Assembly (NCBI GenBank): GCA_016786705.1
Contig: JAEUVV010000003.1
Location: 372,001-436,000, forward strand
Reading direction: 5' to 3'
DNA from: Taibaiella sp.
Lineage (GTDB): Bacteria > Bacteroidota > Bacteroidia > Chitinophagales > Chitinophagaceae
DNA: 64,000 nt
A program made the translations under genes and the position numbers. Shown here in pieces: positions 54,189 through 63,989 of the stretch (within the stretch, counting starts at the first letter, position 1; every line of letters begins with the position of its first letter). The notes below the pieces were generated by a model, which saw only the letters and a list, made by a program, of their open reading frames with translations, was not told the origin of the DNA and did not search any database.

Positions 54189-55318
54189 TGTTGTTTATTT
54201 TTCCAAAATATAAAAGGTGATACGGCTACATTATAAAGCAGCCACATCCATTCACCCAAAGGGTAAAACCAGGCTTGCCGGGTACTCCCCGCTACTGATG
54301 ACCATTTAAAGGCATTGGCCCAAAAGGCCAGCAGCCTGCAAAGTATCAAAAATAAAACAAGCTTTTGGATTAACCCGGCAGAACTTACTAACACAATAAG
54401 GGCAAGCAGCCAGAAGGCAAAAGCCGATAGGGCGTACAATGCCAGGCCGTATTGCACTAAAGGCGCATAATATTTACCCGAAGATACATGCCGGGTCTTC
54501 TGTCGCCACCATTGCCGCCAGCCGGCAGGCGCTACGGAGACCGTATGCGTGTCTTTATGATCTGCTATGATCGTGTTTGCTATAGTCGCCAGTTTCGAGA
54601 TAATGAGATCATCATCACCGGAAGCGGTTTCGGCGAAAGTGGTTCTGAAATCAGTATCCTCTTCCAGTAAATCAATCACAGACTGCCTATGATACAATAA
54701 ATTCCGGCCTACGCCCATATAGGGCCGGTATAGCCGGGCCCAGGAAGCGTATTGCATAAAAGTGTGTAAGGTTTCCCAGCGTACAAAATGATTGAGTAAA
54801 CCTGAAGACTTTTGATAAGCCCCATAGCCCAATACAAAGTTTTGAGCAAGACCGTTTTTATCCTTGAGCTGTTGATAAGCCCTTACCATGCCTTCCAGCC
54901 AAAATTCAGAAGCCGGGTAACAATCGGCATCGGTTAATAATACAAGATCATGTTTAGCCTGTTTCAACCCCTGCAATAAAGCATGTTTCTTTCCAGGGAA
55001 CAGGCGCTGGTCCTCCGGCCTGATCGTTACCACGTTAAGCCGCGGGTATTGCCCCTGCAGCTTTTCCAGGACTGTTGCGCTTTCATCTGAAGATGCGTCA
55101 TTGATGAATAAAAGCTCCCAGCCATTATGCGGGTATTGCTGGGCCAGTACCAAAGGAAGGAATCGCTGAATATTCTGTGCTTCATTTTTACCGCAAATGA
55201 GCAGCGTCACTTTGGGCCATTGAGCGGGGAGATAAGTATTATCTGCGCCGGGCCGATAACGATAGGCATAAGCGAAGCAAAGCTGGAGCGTAAACAGGAT
55301 CAATAAAAACCAAAACAT
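54179..55318 (-). CDS. Membrane-bound family 2 glycosyltransferase
   Basis: A 379-residue GT-A enzyme. N-terminal helix (1-18), catalytic domain (about 33-270) with LLICGKNEAQNI, the DxD-like LTDADCYP and the acceptor loop SGDDDLI, then RQWWRQKTRH (the R/QxxRW-like motif) and three C-terminal membrane helices. Such enzymes add sugars to lipid or polysaccharide acceptors; the sugar is unknown. It lies between miaA (6 bp) and rsmG (overlap) in a tight run. Confidence 0.9.
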   Translation of the reverse strand: MFWFLLILFTLQLCFAYAYRYRPGADNTYLPAQWPKVTLLICGKNEAQNIQRFLPLVLAQQYPHNGWELLFINDASSDESATVLEKLQGQYPRLNVVTIRPEDQRLFPGKKHALLQGLKQAKHDLVLLTDADCYPASEFWLEGMVRAYQQLKDKNGLAQNFVLGYGAYQKSSGLLNHFVRWETLHTFMQYASWARLYRPYMGVGRNLLYHRQSVIDLLEEDTDFRTTFAETASGDDDLIISKLATIANTIIADHKDTHTVSVAPAGWRQWWRQKTRHVSSGKYYAPLVQYGLALYALSAFAFWLLALIVLVSSAGLIQKLVLFLILCRLLAFWANAFKWSSVAGSTRQAWFYPLGEWMWLLYNVAVSPFIFWKNKQQWK

Positions 55319-55324
55319 AGCGCG

Positions 55325-56230
55325 TTAGTTTTTAGTGTGAATATAATCCAGGACGCCATTAAAATCATCGGGGGCGAACCAGGCAAAGGCCTGGTCTTTA
55401 CGGAACCAGGTCAGCTGGCGCTTGGCATAATTGCGGGTATGTTGTTTCACCTTATCTACCGCCTCTGCTATCCGGGCCGCGGTTAAAGGAAATGCTCCGG
55501 CTTCATAAAACTCACTGTAGCCTACCGTTTGGAGGTTTTTCAGCATCCTGAAGGGATATAAGGTTTCTATTTCCTGCAGTAAACCGGCTTCCATCATGAG
55601 GTCTACCCTATGATTGATGCGCGTGTATAATAGCTCCCGTGGCATGTCCAGGGCGATCTTAATCACCCGGAAAGGCCTTTCCTTAGCAGTTTGTGTTTTA
55701 AAATCAGTAATAGAGCGTTGATGGGTTTCAAAAAAAGAAAGGGCACGGATGAGGCGCACCGGGTTTTGCTGCTCGGCCTGCTCAAAAAAAACAGGGTCTT
55801 TTGCTTGTAATTCTTGTTGTAACCAGGCAAGACCATTAACTTCAAATTGGCGCTTGATTGCCGCTTCTACCGTCTTGTCTGCATCCGGCATGACATCAAT
55901 TCCTTCACAAAGCGCTTTAATATATAAACCTGTGCCGCCGCATACGATGGCCACATCTGTAGTTGTAAAAATATGGTCCAGGTAAGCTAATGCCAATTGC
56001 TCATAATCGGCAGCATTAATATTATCGTGTATCGAATGGGAGTTAATAAAATAGTGGGTTACAGCGGCCAGCTCAGCGGCATCGGGTTTAGCAGTACCGA
56101 TATTCATTTCCCGGTAACATTGCCGTGAGTCTGCGGAAACTATGGACGTATTGAAATGCTGCGCCAGCTGAATACTAAGCGCAGTCTTGCCGATCGCGGT
56201 CGGCCCTGCTATCACAATAACCGTACGCAT
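55325..56230 (-). CDS. miaA: tRNA dimethylallyltransferase
   Basis: A 301-residue enzyme that attaches an isopentenyl group to A37 of tRNAs reading UNN codons. The P-loop is VIAGPTAIGKTALSIQL (about residue 5); the other motifs are SADSRQCYREMNIGTAKP and CGGTGLYIKAL. Complete. Six bases separate it from the glycosyltransferase and eight from the pRiA4b-like gene. Confidence 0.96.
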   Translation of the reverse strand: MRTVIVIAGPTAIGKTALSIQLAQHFNTSIVSADSRQCYREMNIGTAKPDAAELAAVTHYFINSHSIHDNINAADYEQLALAYLDHIFTTTDVAIVCGGTGLYIKALCEGIDVMPDADKTVEAAIKRQFEVNGLAWLQQELQAKDPVFFEQAEQQNPVRLIRALSFFETHQRSITDFKTQTAKERPFRVIKIALDMPRELLYTRINHRVDLMMEAGLLQEIETLYPFRMLKNLQTVGYSEFYEAGAFPLTAARIAEAVDKVKQHTRNYAKRQLTWFRKDQAFAWFAPDDFNGVLDYIHTKN

Positions 56231-56238
56231 GGCCGGGA

Positions 56239-56829
56239 TTAATACTGTTCTCCCCCATCACCATACTCATCCTCGCCATAGCTTTCTTCCTCGCTATCAT
56301 TATCGGTATCCTCATCTTCACCTTCATTACCATAGCCTTCATCCATCTCCTCCTTTCCGAGATCATATTTCTCTTCCAGTTCCACCATCTTACTCTCCGA
56401 CATGGACTTAGCTCCGGTCAGTACCGGGGAAATGCCTTCTTTAAAAAAACAATGCGGGTAATTAATCTTCGGGTTTTCTTCTTTATCAATCCCTACCAGC
56501 TCCACGAAAAAAGACCAGTTTTTGACGGGATCGTATTCATAAATAAACTTTTTATCGGGACTGTCTACCAATGCGGACACCGGCGTTTTCATCATGGATA
56601 AAGCCGGCGCGTCTTTTTTATTCACCAGCACTTCTGAAGAAATGGCCCGGCCCTTCATATGCTTGTCATTGCTTTCATAAAAGTTCGCGGCAGCCTCTTT
56701 CTTGTCAAATTCAAAAGCGGTAAGGATGGCTTGATGAAATTGTAAAAAGGACTGACCATTGGTAAGCGCTATACTCCGGTTGATATTATCGTCGTCTTCC
56801 CAGGAAACTTTAAACTTAAAAACAGGCAT
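56239..56829 (-). CDS. Plasmid pRiA4b ORF-3-like protein
   Basis: A 196-residue protein. Residues 1-140 follow the pRiA4b ORF-3 family (VSWEDDDNINRSIALTNGQS, FLQFHQAILTAFEFD, YEYDPVKNWSFFVELVGID), also labelled IS1096 TnpR-like in databases. Its role is unknown; the name does not imply transposition. The last 45 residues are almost all Asp, Glu, Gly, Ser and Tyr, a disordered acidic tail. It sits 8 bp upstream of miaA, a layout I have met in other Bacteroidota. Confidence 0.83.
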   Translation of the reverse strand: MPVFKFKVSWEDDDNINRSIALTNGQSFLQFHQAILTAFEFDKKEAAANFYESNDKHMKGRAISSEVLVNKKDAPALSMMKTPVSALVDSPDKKFIYEYDPVKNWSFFVELVGIDKEENPKINYPHCFFKEGISPVLTGAKSMSESKMVELEEKYDLGKEEMDEGYGNEGEDEDTDNDSEEESYGEDEYGDGGEQY

Positions 56830-56920
56830 AAATGCGTATAGTATTAATAAATTGAATAAAAAAGAAGGGCAAATATAATAAAAAGTAAGCTATGCGTTCC
56901 CATATCCGCGGGATATGTGC

Positions 56921-57682
56921 CTAACGCTCCTGGACGATCTCTTCCAGGAAGCCTTCAGGAAAATTAACGGCTTCCAGGTATAAGCCGTTGCCGGTAACAC
57001 TGAAGTCGGCCAGGGTACAGTTTTTGGCTTCTATGATCTTTCTTAAAGCAGCCACCGGGTCTTCCTGTTTCATAACCTTCAGCTGGGTACCTACCAAAGC
57101 CCGGACCATACCGCGCAGGAAGCGGTTAGCCTCAACAATATAATGCAACTCATCCCCATGATCTTCCCAATAGGACCTGAAAATAGTACAATTATGGGTG
57201 AAGGTCTGTGAATTTCTTTTACAAAAGCTTTCAAAGTCAATGTATTCTTTAATGACGGCAGCAGTGGCATTCAATTTGTCCAGCTGTAGGGGATAAGGGA
57301 AAAACAAAGCCCTTGATTGCTTAAACGGATCTTTCTTGCGGTAGATCTTATACCGGTAGCTCCTGCTACTTGCATCAAAACGGGCATTAAAGTCCGGTTT
57401 AATGGCTTGCATCAGGCGTTTTACCGCCATTTGAGGCGGTAATAAGGCATTGAGCTTATAAATAAGCTGTGGGTGAATCCCGTCTTCCCAGTCGAAATGA
57501 TAGGCATTACCCAGGGCATGCACCCCTTCATCAGTGCGGCTGGCCCCGAAGGTTTCTATGGGTTGTCGCAATAAGGTACTCAATGCTTTATTCAGAGCAA
57601 ACTGTACGGTATGCAACTCGCCCTGGACCTGCGAACCATGAAACGCGGTGCCGTCATAGGCAATTTCTAAAAGATAACGCAT
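56921..57682 (-). CDS. truA: tRNA pseudouridine(38-40) synthase
   Basis: A 253-residue pseudouridine synthase with the catalytic Asp in GASRTDEGVHALGN (about residue 50). It starts MRYLLEIAYDGTAFHGSQ, diagnostic for TruA. It converts U38-U40 in the anticodon arm. Separated by 11 bp from DUF3817. Confidence 0.96.
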   Translation of the reverse strand: MRYLLEIAYDGTAFHGSQVQGELHTVQFALNKALSTLLRQPIETFGASRTDEGVHALGNAYHFDWEDGIHPQLIYKLNALLPPQMAVKRLMQAIKPDFNARFDASSRSYRYKIYRKKDPFKQSRALFFPYPLQLDKLNATAAVIKEYIDFESFCKRNSQTFTHNCTIFRSYWEDHGDELHYIVEANRFLRGMVRALVGTQLKVMKQEDPVAALRKIIEAKNCTLADFSVTGNGLYLEAVNFPEGFLEEIVQER

Positions 57683-57693
57683 GCGGGATTGGC

Positions 57694-58017
57694 CTAAGCA
57701 GTAACGCTCTTAAGGCTTTTTTTCTCTTCTTTTAATTTTTTATCTACCCAGAAAGTACCGAAAGGCACAAAGGAAAGCACGAAGTACAGTGCAGATTTGC
57801 CTAAAGACCAGCGGTAAGCGATCTTACACTGGATCAATAAAAGCGTGTAGGCGACAAACAATAAGCCATGCGCCATCCCGATCGGGTACACCAGGGCCTT
57901 ACCCATTTCAGGGTCCATTCTTTTCACGATCAACATATTTGCAAAAAGCAATATAGTTGAAATCCCCTCCAGGATCGCCGCCCAACCAAATGCACTGAGT
58001 AGTTTTGTGTTCTTCAT
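57694..58017 (-). CDS. DUF3817 membrane protein
   Basis: A 107-residue protein with three helices (about 7-28, 42-64 and 69-88). FGWAAILEGISTILLF and YPIGMAHGLLFVAYTLLLIQ match DUF3817, an unstudied inner-membrane family common in Bacteroidota. I use ATG 58017 (MKNTKLL); an upstream TTG at 58038 adds seven residues without support. Divergent from gpsA. Confidence 0.83.
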   Translation of the reverse strand: MKNTKLLSAFGWAAILEGISTILLFANMLIVKRMDPEMGKALVYPIGMAHGLLFVAYTLLLIQCKIAYRWSLGKSALYFVLSFVPFGTFWVDKKLKEEKKSLKSVTA

Positions 58018-58201
58018 AACGGGATAAAAATTTCGCAAAGATAATAAGCAAAAAGTTAATTAAAGAGCCGGCAAAAAGAGAATTCGTTAAAAAAAACAAA
58101 GAACCGTTGCCAGAATGCCCGCAAAAACCATATTTCCTAACAATTCTCTATCTTGCAGCGTGAAAAGCCGATTTTGGTAAAGGATTAATCTGCACATATT
58201 A

Positions 58202-59203
58202 ATGATAGGACTTATAGGAAACGGTTCCTGGGCTACCGCGCTGGCAAAATTGCTCACAACAAACAATAATAAGATCTGCTGGTGGATGCGTAACGAGGCC
58301 GCGGTACAACACCTGAAAGAGAAAGGACATAATGAACAATATTTATCGGCGGTAGAATTTGACCGTGAGCTGATTTTCCCTACGACTAACCTCGAGGAGC
58401 TAATCAGCCAATGCAAAGTTTTAGTCCTTTGTATCCCCTCCGCGTATTTACTGGAAGTAGTGAACCGCATTCCGAAAGAAGCCCTTAAAGACAAACAGAT
58501 CGTATCTGCCGTAAAAGGTATCCTGCCGGAACATCATCAGTTGCTGCAGGAATACCTCGTCGACCGGTTCGACTTCAGTTTAAGCCAGTACTTCGCCATT
58601 ACAGGACCCTGTCATGCCGAAGAAGTGGCCCAGGAACGCCTCTCCTACCTCACCTTTTCGGGCGTGGAAGCCAGCGAAGCCGCAGGGGTTGCTTCTTTAT
58701 TTGAAACGCCGTTTTTAAGGACCACTTGTAATAATGACCTTTGGGGCTCTCAATATGCCGCGGTGCTGAAAAACATCTATGCTGTAGGTTCCGGTATCGC
58801 ACATGGCCTCGGCTACGGCGATAACTTCCTGAGTGTGTACATTACCAATTGCTACGGAGAGATGTACCGCTTCCTTAAATTTCACTTCTATGACAAGAAC
58901 CCGGACAGCCTGAAGCCGGACTTCCATACGGCAGCTTACCTGGGCGATCTGCTGGTCACCTGTTATTCGCTTCATTCCCGCAACCGCAGCTTTGGTAACC
59001 TGCTGGGTAAAGGCTATCGCGTGAGTGATGCCAAGCTGGAGATGAATATGGTGGCTGAAGGTTATTATGCCGCCAGAGGTATGAAAGAAGTCTTAAAAAG
59101 CATCCCGGTAAATATGCCAATACTGAACATTATCTATCAAATGCTTTGGGAACACAAAATCCCGAAAAACGGTTTTAAAGAAATAGAGCATTTACTTTCC
59201 TAA
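58202..59203 (+). CDS. gpsA: Glycerol-3-phosphate dehydrogenase [NAD(P)+]
   Basis: A 333-residue enzyme that makes sn-glycerol-3-phosphate from dihydroxyacetone phosphate, the entry to phospholipid synthesis. The cofactor motif is GLIGNGSWATALAKLL (residue 3), and the catalytic Lys stands in AAVLKNIYAVGSGI. Both domains are complete. The DUF486 gene follows 19 bp downstream and is probably in the same transcript. Confidence 0.94.
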   Translation: MIGLIGNGSWATALAKLLTTNNNKICWWMRNEAAVQHLKEKGHNEQYLSAVEFDRELIFPTTNLEELISQCKVLVLCIPSAYLLEVVNRIPKEALKDKQIVSAVKGILPEHHQLLQEYLVDRFDFSLSQYFAITGPCHAEEVAQERLSYLTFSGVEASEAAGVASLFETPFLRTTCNNDLWGSQYAAVLKNIYAVGSGIAHGLGYGDNFLSVYITNCYGEMYRFLKFHFYDKNPDSLKPDFHTAAYLGDLLVTCYSLHSRNRSFGNLLGKGYRVSDAKLEMNMVAEGYYAARGMKEVLKSIPVNMPILNIIYQMLWEHKIPKNGFKEIEHLLS

Positions 59204-59222
59204 ACAATATAACCTGGCGACC

Positions 59223-59573
59223 ATGAACCTCAAATTGCTTTCAGTCATCGGCCTGCTCATTATCTCCAACACGATAATGACCTTTGCCTGGTACTGGCAT
59301 CTGAAGCCGGGCGGGGCCAGCTTTCCTTTATGGAAAATGATCCTGATCAGCTGGGGCATCGCCCTGTTTGAATACACTTTTGCCGTCCCGGCCAATCATT
59401 TCGGTGCGGAATGGGGCATCAAACCGTTCCAGTTAAAGATTATCCAGGAGGTGATTACGCTTACCATATTTTGTTTTTTTGCCATCTTCTATTTAAAAGA
59501 TGATTTCAACTGGAATTATGTTTTCAGTTTTATTTGTATTTTAGGAGCCGTTTTTTTTGCATTCAGAAAATAA
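59223..59573 (+). CDS. DMT-type membrane protein (DUF486)
   Basis: A 116-residue protein with four helices, starting LLSVIGLLIISNTIMTFAWY. ALFEYTFAVPANHFGAEWG is typical of the DUF486 family of small drug/metabolite-transporter-like proteins. No substrate is known. It follows gpsA and precedes the M16 protease by 36 bp. Confidence 0.88.
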   Translation: MNLKLLSVIGLLIISNTIMTFAWYWHLKPGGASFPLWKMILISWGIALFEYTFAVPANHFGAEWGIKPFQLKIIQEVITLTIFCFFAIFYLKDDFNWNYVFSFICILGAVFFAFRK

Positions 59574-59609
59574 ACACCTCATTTTTAAACTTTAATTAAA
59601 AAAATCTCA

Positions 59610-62549
59610 ATGAACTTAGTTAAGAGCCTGGCGGCAGGCGTCCTCATTGTAGCGGGCAGCTTTCACTTCAGCTTCGCGCAAGACAGCAAACACCAGTGGA
59701 AGGAAGCTACAGAAAACGGGTACACCTACCGTTATGTAACCAATGACCCTTCCAATGCCCGTTTTTATACGCTTAAAAACGGCCTGACCGTCATTCTGAG
59801 TCCGAGCAAAAAGAAACCAAGAATCCAGACTTACATCGCGGTAAAAGCAGGTAGTAAAACAGACCCGGCCAACCATACCGGCCTGGCACACTACCTGGAG
59901 CATATGCTCTTTAAAGGAACGGACGTGTTCGGTTCTTTAGACTGGAATAAAGAAAAACCGTTACTGGACAAAGTAGATGCCCTGTACGAGCAATATAATA
60001 AAACGACCGACGAAGCACAACGTAAGGAGATCTACAAACAGATCGACCAGGCGTCCGGCGAAGCGGCTAAATTTGCCATCCCGAATGAATACGATAAGCT
60101 GATGGCCGCTATGGGTGCTGAAGGCACTAATGCCTTTACCTCTTTCGAGCAAACGGTTTACGTAGAAGATATCCCGAGCAATGCGATCGATAAATTCCTG
60201 GCGGTTCAGGCAGAGCGTTTCAGGAAGCCGGTTTTACGTTTATTCCACACAGAGCTGGAAGCCGTATATGAAGAGAAGAACAGGGGCCTGGACGATGATG
60301 GCAGGAAATCATTCGAAACCCTTTTTGCCGCTTTGTTCCCGAACAATAATTACGGTAAGCAAACGACAATCGGCACCATCGAGCACCTGAAGAACCCTTC
60401 ATTAACAGCGATCCGTAAGTATTACGACGATTATTATGTTCCTAATAATATGGGGATTATCATGGCCGGCGACTTTGACCCGGCTGTAGTGATCAAAAAG
60501 ATCGAAGCGACCTTCGGCTACATGAAAGCCAAAGATATACCGGCTTATAACCCGGGGAAAGAAAGTGAAATTACCAGCCCGATCGCACGCGAGGTTATGG
60601 GACCTAAACCCGAGAACGTCATGATGGGCTTCCGCTTCCCGGGCGCTTCTTCTAAAGACGCGCAGATCCTGGAACTGGTAGGTAATATCCTGACCAACGG
60701 TTCTGCGGGACTTATCGACCTGAACCTGGTAAAATCACAGAAGTTACTGAGCGCTTACGCTTTCCCTTATGTGCTGAAAGATTATTCCATGTTGATTTTA
60801 CAAGGTAATCCTACACAAGGGCAATCTTTAGACCAGGTAAAAGACCTGTTACTCGGCCAGATCGCGAAACTGAGAAACGGTGATTTTTCTGATGACCTGA
60901 TCCCGTCTATAGTGAATAACGAGAAGAAAAATGACATTGCACAAAACGAAGATTACAGCAGCCGCGCCAGCAACCTGATGGATAATTTCACTTCAGAACT
61001 GGATTGGAGCACTGCAATAGCTTACCCGGATATGATCAGTAAGATCACGAAGCAGGATATCATGGATTTTGCCAGCAAATACCTGAAGGATAATAACTAC
61101 GTGATCATTTACAAGAAAAAAGGGGAAGATAAATCTATTGTAAAAGTAGATAAACCAACCATAACCCCGGTTTCTGTAAACAAAGAGCAGTCCGCGTTTG
61201 TGAAAAAAGTAAACGCGATGCCGGAGAACGCGATCACGCCGCAATGGCTGAATTTCGCTACCGATATCAAAAAAGGTAAGCATGGCAATATCGAACTGTT
61301 AACGGTTCAGAATAAAGACAATGCCTTATTCCGCATGTATTACCACTTTGACATTGGTAAATGGAACAATAAATTATTGCCAATCGCTGCCGGTTACCTG
61401 GAGTATTTAGGCACTAAAGACAAATCAAGCGAGCAGATCTCCCAGGATTTCTACAAACTGGCCTCTTCTTTCTCGGTAAGCTCAGCTAATGAAGAAACCT
61501 ATGTAACCCTGGACGGTTTGAATGAAAACTTTGATGCTTCTGTTAAGCTGCTGGAAGACCTGATCAAAAACTGTGAAGCCGACGAAGAGGCGCTACAGGC
61601 TTATAAAGAGAACCTGAAAAAATCCAGGGCGAACGCAAAAGAGAACAAAAACGCGATCATGGCCGGATTACGTTCTTACGCGCAGTACGGACCTAACAAC
61701 CCGTTCAACAATGTGCTCTCTGACAGTGAACTGGACGCTTTAACCGCGAAACAACTGGTAGACATTATCCGCAATATGGTGAATTATAAGCACCGCGTAT
61801 TGTACTACGGGCCAAAAACGGTTGCTGAGTTACAAACCAGCTTAGCGAAGAACCATAAAGCACCGGCGCAATTCGCGACAATGCCCGCTTCTAAAACATT
61901 TACCCAAACAACTACCAGCAGCAACCAGGTATTGTTTGCTAATTATGAAATGACCCAGGCAGAGGTATTCTGGCTGCGCAACGGCGAAAAATACAATGTA
62001 ACCGTTACACCGACCGTATCTTTGTTCAACAACTACTTCGGTGGTGGTATGGGCAGCATCGTATTCCAGACCATCCGTGAATCAAAAGCACTGGCCTACT
62101 CTACTTATTCTTATTATGGATTACCTTCCAAAAAAGAAGACCGTAGTTTAGTAGCGGCTTATGTAGGTACACAGGCCGACAAACTGAAAGAAGCGGTAGG
62201 TGGTATGAACGAGTTGCTGAATACATTACCTGAGTCTGGTATCGCATTTGATAATGCTAAACTGAGCCTGAGAAAATCATTGGCAAGTGAGCGTATATCA
62301 CAAGATGGTATTATATTCTCTTATCTTGCTGCTCAAAAACTGGGTAATTCAGTTGATAACAGGAAGCTGGTCTATGATAAATCCGCTACCCTGACCTTCA
62401 ATGATATCAAGAATTTCCACGGAAAAGAATTCGCAGGAAAGCCTTATACTTATTGTATTGTAGGTAATGAGAAAAACCTGACGCAAGAGCAATTGAGCGC
62501 TATGGGTACTTACAAAAAATTAAGCCTGGAAGAGATCTTCGGGTATTAA
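59610..62549 (+). CDS. M16-family metallopeptidase, two-domain
   Basis: A 979-residue exported protease (signal to about residue 24, FHFSFAQDS). The inverted zinc motif HYLEH (His94, Glu97, His98 within HTGLAHYLEHMLFKGT) and the distal Glu in the EAVYEEKNRG stretch are intact, so the N-terminal half is active. The C-terminal half (about 540-979) is an M16 domain without the motif, as in pitrilysin. It should degrade peptides in the periplasm. A terminator follows. Confidence 0.93.
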   Translation: MNLVKSLAAGVLIVAGSFHFSFAQDSKHQWKEATENGYTYRYVTNDPSNARFYTLKNGLTVILSPSKKKPRIQTYIAVKAGSKTDPANHTGLAHYLEHMLFKGTDVFGSLDWNKEKPLLDKVDALYEQYNKTTDEAQRKEIYKQIDQASGEAAKFAIPNEYDKLMAAMGAEGTNAFTSFEQTVYVEDIPSNAIDKFLAVQAERFRKPVLRLFHTELEAVYEEKNRGLDDDGRKSFETLFAALFPNNNYGKQTTIGTIEHLKNPSLTAIRKYYDDYYVPNNMGIIMAGDFDPAVVIKKIEATFGYMKAKDIPAYNPGKESEITSPIAREVMGPKPENVMMGFRFPGASSKDAQILELVGNILTNGSAGLIDLNLVKSQKLLSAYAFPYVLKDYSMLILQGNPTQGQSLDQVKDLLLGQIAKLRNGDFSDDLIPSIVNNEKKNDIAQNEDYSSRASNLMDNFTSELDWSTAIAYPDMISKITKQDIMDFASKYLKDNNYVIIYKKKGEDKSIVKVDKPTITPVSVNKEQSAFVKKVNAMPENAITPQWLNFATDIKKGKHGNIELLTVQNKDNALFRMYYHFDIGKWNNKLLPIAAGYLEYLGTKDKSSEQISQDFYKLASSFSVSSANEETYVTLDGLNENFDASVKLLEDLIKNCEADEEALQAYKENLKKSRANAKENKNAIMAGLRSYAQYGPNNPFNNVLSDSELDALTAKQLVDIIRNMVNYKHRVLYYGPKTVAELQTSLAKNHKAPAQFATMPASKTFTQTTTSSNQVLFANYEMTQAEVFWLRNGEKYNVTVTPTVSLFNNYFGGGMGSIVFQTIRESKALAYSTYSYYGLPSKKEDRSLVAAYVGTQADKLKEAVGGMNELLNTLPESGIAFDNAKLSLRKSLASERISQDGIIFSYLAAQKLGNSVDNRKLVYDKSATLTFNDIKNFHGKEFAGKPYTYCIVGNEKNLTQEQLSAMGTYKKLSLEEIFGY

Positions 62550-62566
62550 TAATGAAGTAAAAATAG

Positions 62567-62601
62567 AAACAGGTGATACCGAATGGTGTCACCTGTTTTT
62601 T
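62567..62601 (+). terminator. Intrinsic terminator of the M16 protease gene
   Basis: Arms 62567-62580 and 62585-62598 pair over 14 bp with one G-T pair and a four-base loop, followed by T. Confidence 0.88.
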
Positions 62602-62711
62602 TGTACCTGAACTATTTAAGGTCAGCAATATTATACCCATCAAAGGCAAGCAACAATTTGTATCCGTCAAATTATTACTGCAAAAAATTATCAGAAAAAG
62701 ATTACGTTTAT

Positions 62712-62840
62712 TTACCTTCTCGAAGAGGAACGGTTGATATCATTGCCACAACCACAGCCCTTATTTCTGCCGGCACAACTTTGTAATGTGACCGCGATAA
62801 CACAAAAAGCCAATATTCCTTTAAAAATCCTGTTTTTCAT
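62712..62840 (-). CDS. Small Cys-rich lipoprotein, 42 residues
   Basis: The reverse strand from ATG 62840 reads MKNRIFKGILAFCVIAVTLQ then SCAGRNKGCGCGNDINRSSS-RR and stop. A positively charged start, a hydrophobic stretch and the lipobox LQSC (Cys22) make a clear lipoprotein signal. The 21-residue mature part has CGCG and a basic end. Similar very short lipoproteins exist in Bacteroidota; no function is known. A -7 element lies 5 bp upstream. It is divergent from the MurG-like glycosyltransferase, with both promoters in a 54-bp gap. Confidence 0.75.
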   Translation of the reverse strand: MKNRIFKGILAFCVIAVTLQSCAGRNKGCGCGNDINRSSSRR

Positions 62841-62844
62841 CTAT

Positions 62845-62852
62845 CAAAAATA
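62845..62852 (-). promoter_or_regulatory. -7 element of the small lipoprotein gene
   Basis: The reverse strand reads TATTTTTG, an exact TAnnTTTG match, ending 4 bp before ATG 62840; the mRNA may be leaderless. In the other direction, TACTTTCG (62874-62881), one base off, could serve the glycosyltransferase. Confidence 0.5.
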
Positions 62853-62894
62853 AAGAATAATCGGATAAAAAATTACTTTCGCCAAGTAGCTTTA

Positions 62895-63989
62895 ATGAAT
62901 CGTAAACAAAAAATATTGATCGCCCCGCTCGACTGGGGTTTGGGACATACTACCCGGTGTATCCCGATCATTCGCTATTTGCTTTCGCGTGGTCATAAAG
63001 TCTATGCCGGTGCTGAAGGTAACGCGGCTCAATTATTACGCGAGAATTTCCCGGACCTGGAAATTCTCGACCTGAAGGGCTATAATATTGAATACTCAAA
63101 AAAGAAAAGCGGCTTTATCTTCAAGATCCTGCAGCAGGTCCCGAAGATACTTTCTACCCTGAAGGCAGAACGCCGCTGGCTGGACATGATGCACCGGCAA
63201 TACCATTTTGACGCGGTGATCTCGGACAACCGTTATGGCTTATATCATAGGGACATTAAAAACGTCATACTTACCCACCAGGTACAGATTCTTTCCGGCA
63301 TGGGCAAGCTGGCAGATCTTATCTTGCTCAAGTGGCATCGCCGGCTGTTAGAAAAATTTCAGCAATGCTGGGTCGTAGACACGGAAAAAGCGCCGGGCTT
63401 ATCCGGGGGATTGGCCCACCCTAAAAGATTGCCGGCCAATGCCCTGTATATAGGCTACTTAAGCCAGTTTTTTGATACGCCCAGCCAATCCAGAAAGCCT
63501 AAGCCCAATCATTTTTTAATTTTACTATCAGGGCCTGAACCCATGCGGAGCCAGTTTGAAGCCAAACTCTGGCAGCAATGCAGCGGGTTAAGCCAATACA
63601 CCTTTACTTTTATTGCCGGAAAATCGGTGAGCAAAGCCCCGGAGCAAATACCGCCTCATATCAATTGGTATCCCTACATGGGCGCCGCGGAACTTGCCAA
63701 AGAAATACTGCATGCGCAGGGTATGGTGTGCCGGGGCGGCTACACTACTATAATGGACCTCCAGGTTTTACAGCGTCCTGCCCTGCTGGTGCCCACCCCG
63801 GGACAAACGGAGCAGGAATACCTGGCCCGGACCTTAAGCCAGACCAGTCCTGTATTTCTCTACGATGATCAGCAACATTTTAACCTGGAAAAAGAACTTG
63901 CTAAAATGCTATACCTGCAACCCGGTACAAATTCACAGCCCGCACAGCCTTTATTCCGGGAAATCGTGGATAAGTGGTTAAATTGTTAA
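62895..63989 (+). CDS. MurG-like glycosyltransferase
   Basis: A 364-residue GT-B type protein. The start ILIAPLDWGLGHTTRCIPII carries the Gly-rich donor-binding loop of the UDP-GlcNAc transferase-like group; the C-terminal side has HAQGMVCRGGYTTIMDLQVL and LVPTPGQTEQEYLA, the nucleotide-sugar site. It is a stand-alone family common in Bacteroidota, not MurG itself. The acceptor is unknown. It has no membrane segment. The last bases of the window (63990-64000) hold nothing. Confidence 0.86.
   Translation: MNRKQKILIAPLDWGLGHTTRCIPIIRYLLSRGHKVYAGAEGNAAQLLRENFPDLEILDLKGYNIEYSKKKSGFIFKILQQVPKILSTLKAERRWLDMMHRQYHFDAVISDNRYGLYHRDIKNVILTHQVQILSGMGKLADLILLKWHRRLLEKFQQCWVVDTEKAPGLSGGLAHPKRLPANALYIGYLSQFFDTPSQSRKPKPNHFLILLSGPEPMRSQFEAKLWQQCSGLSQYTFTFIAGKSVSKAPEQIPPHINWYPYMGAAELAKEILHAQGMVCRGGYTTIMDLQVLQRPALLVPTPGQTEQEYLARTLSQTSPVFLYDDQQHFNLEKELAKMLYLQPGTNSQPAQPLFREIVDKWLNC

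Noticed and set aside
58018..58201. tRNA or other RNA gene in the gap before gpsA
   Set aside because: No cloverleaf or CCA-type pattern was found here or elsewhere in the window by eye.
62583..62786. A 67-codon plus-strand frame after the M16 gene
   Set aside because: It begins in the terminator stem and overlaps the better supported lipoprotein on the other strand.
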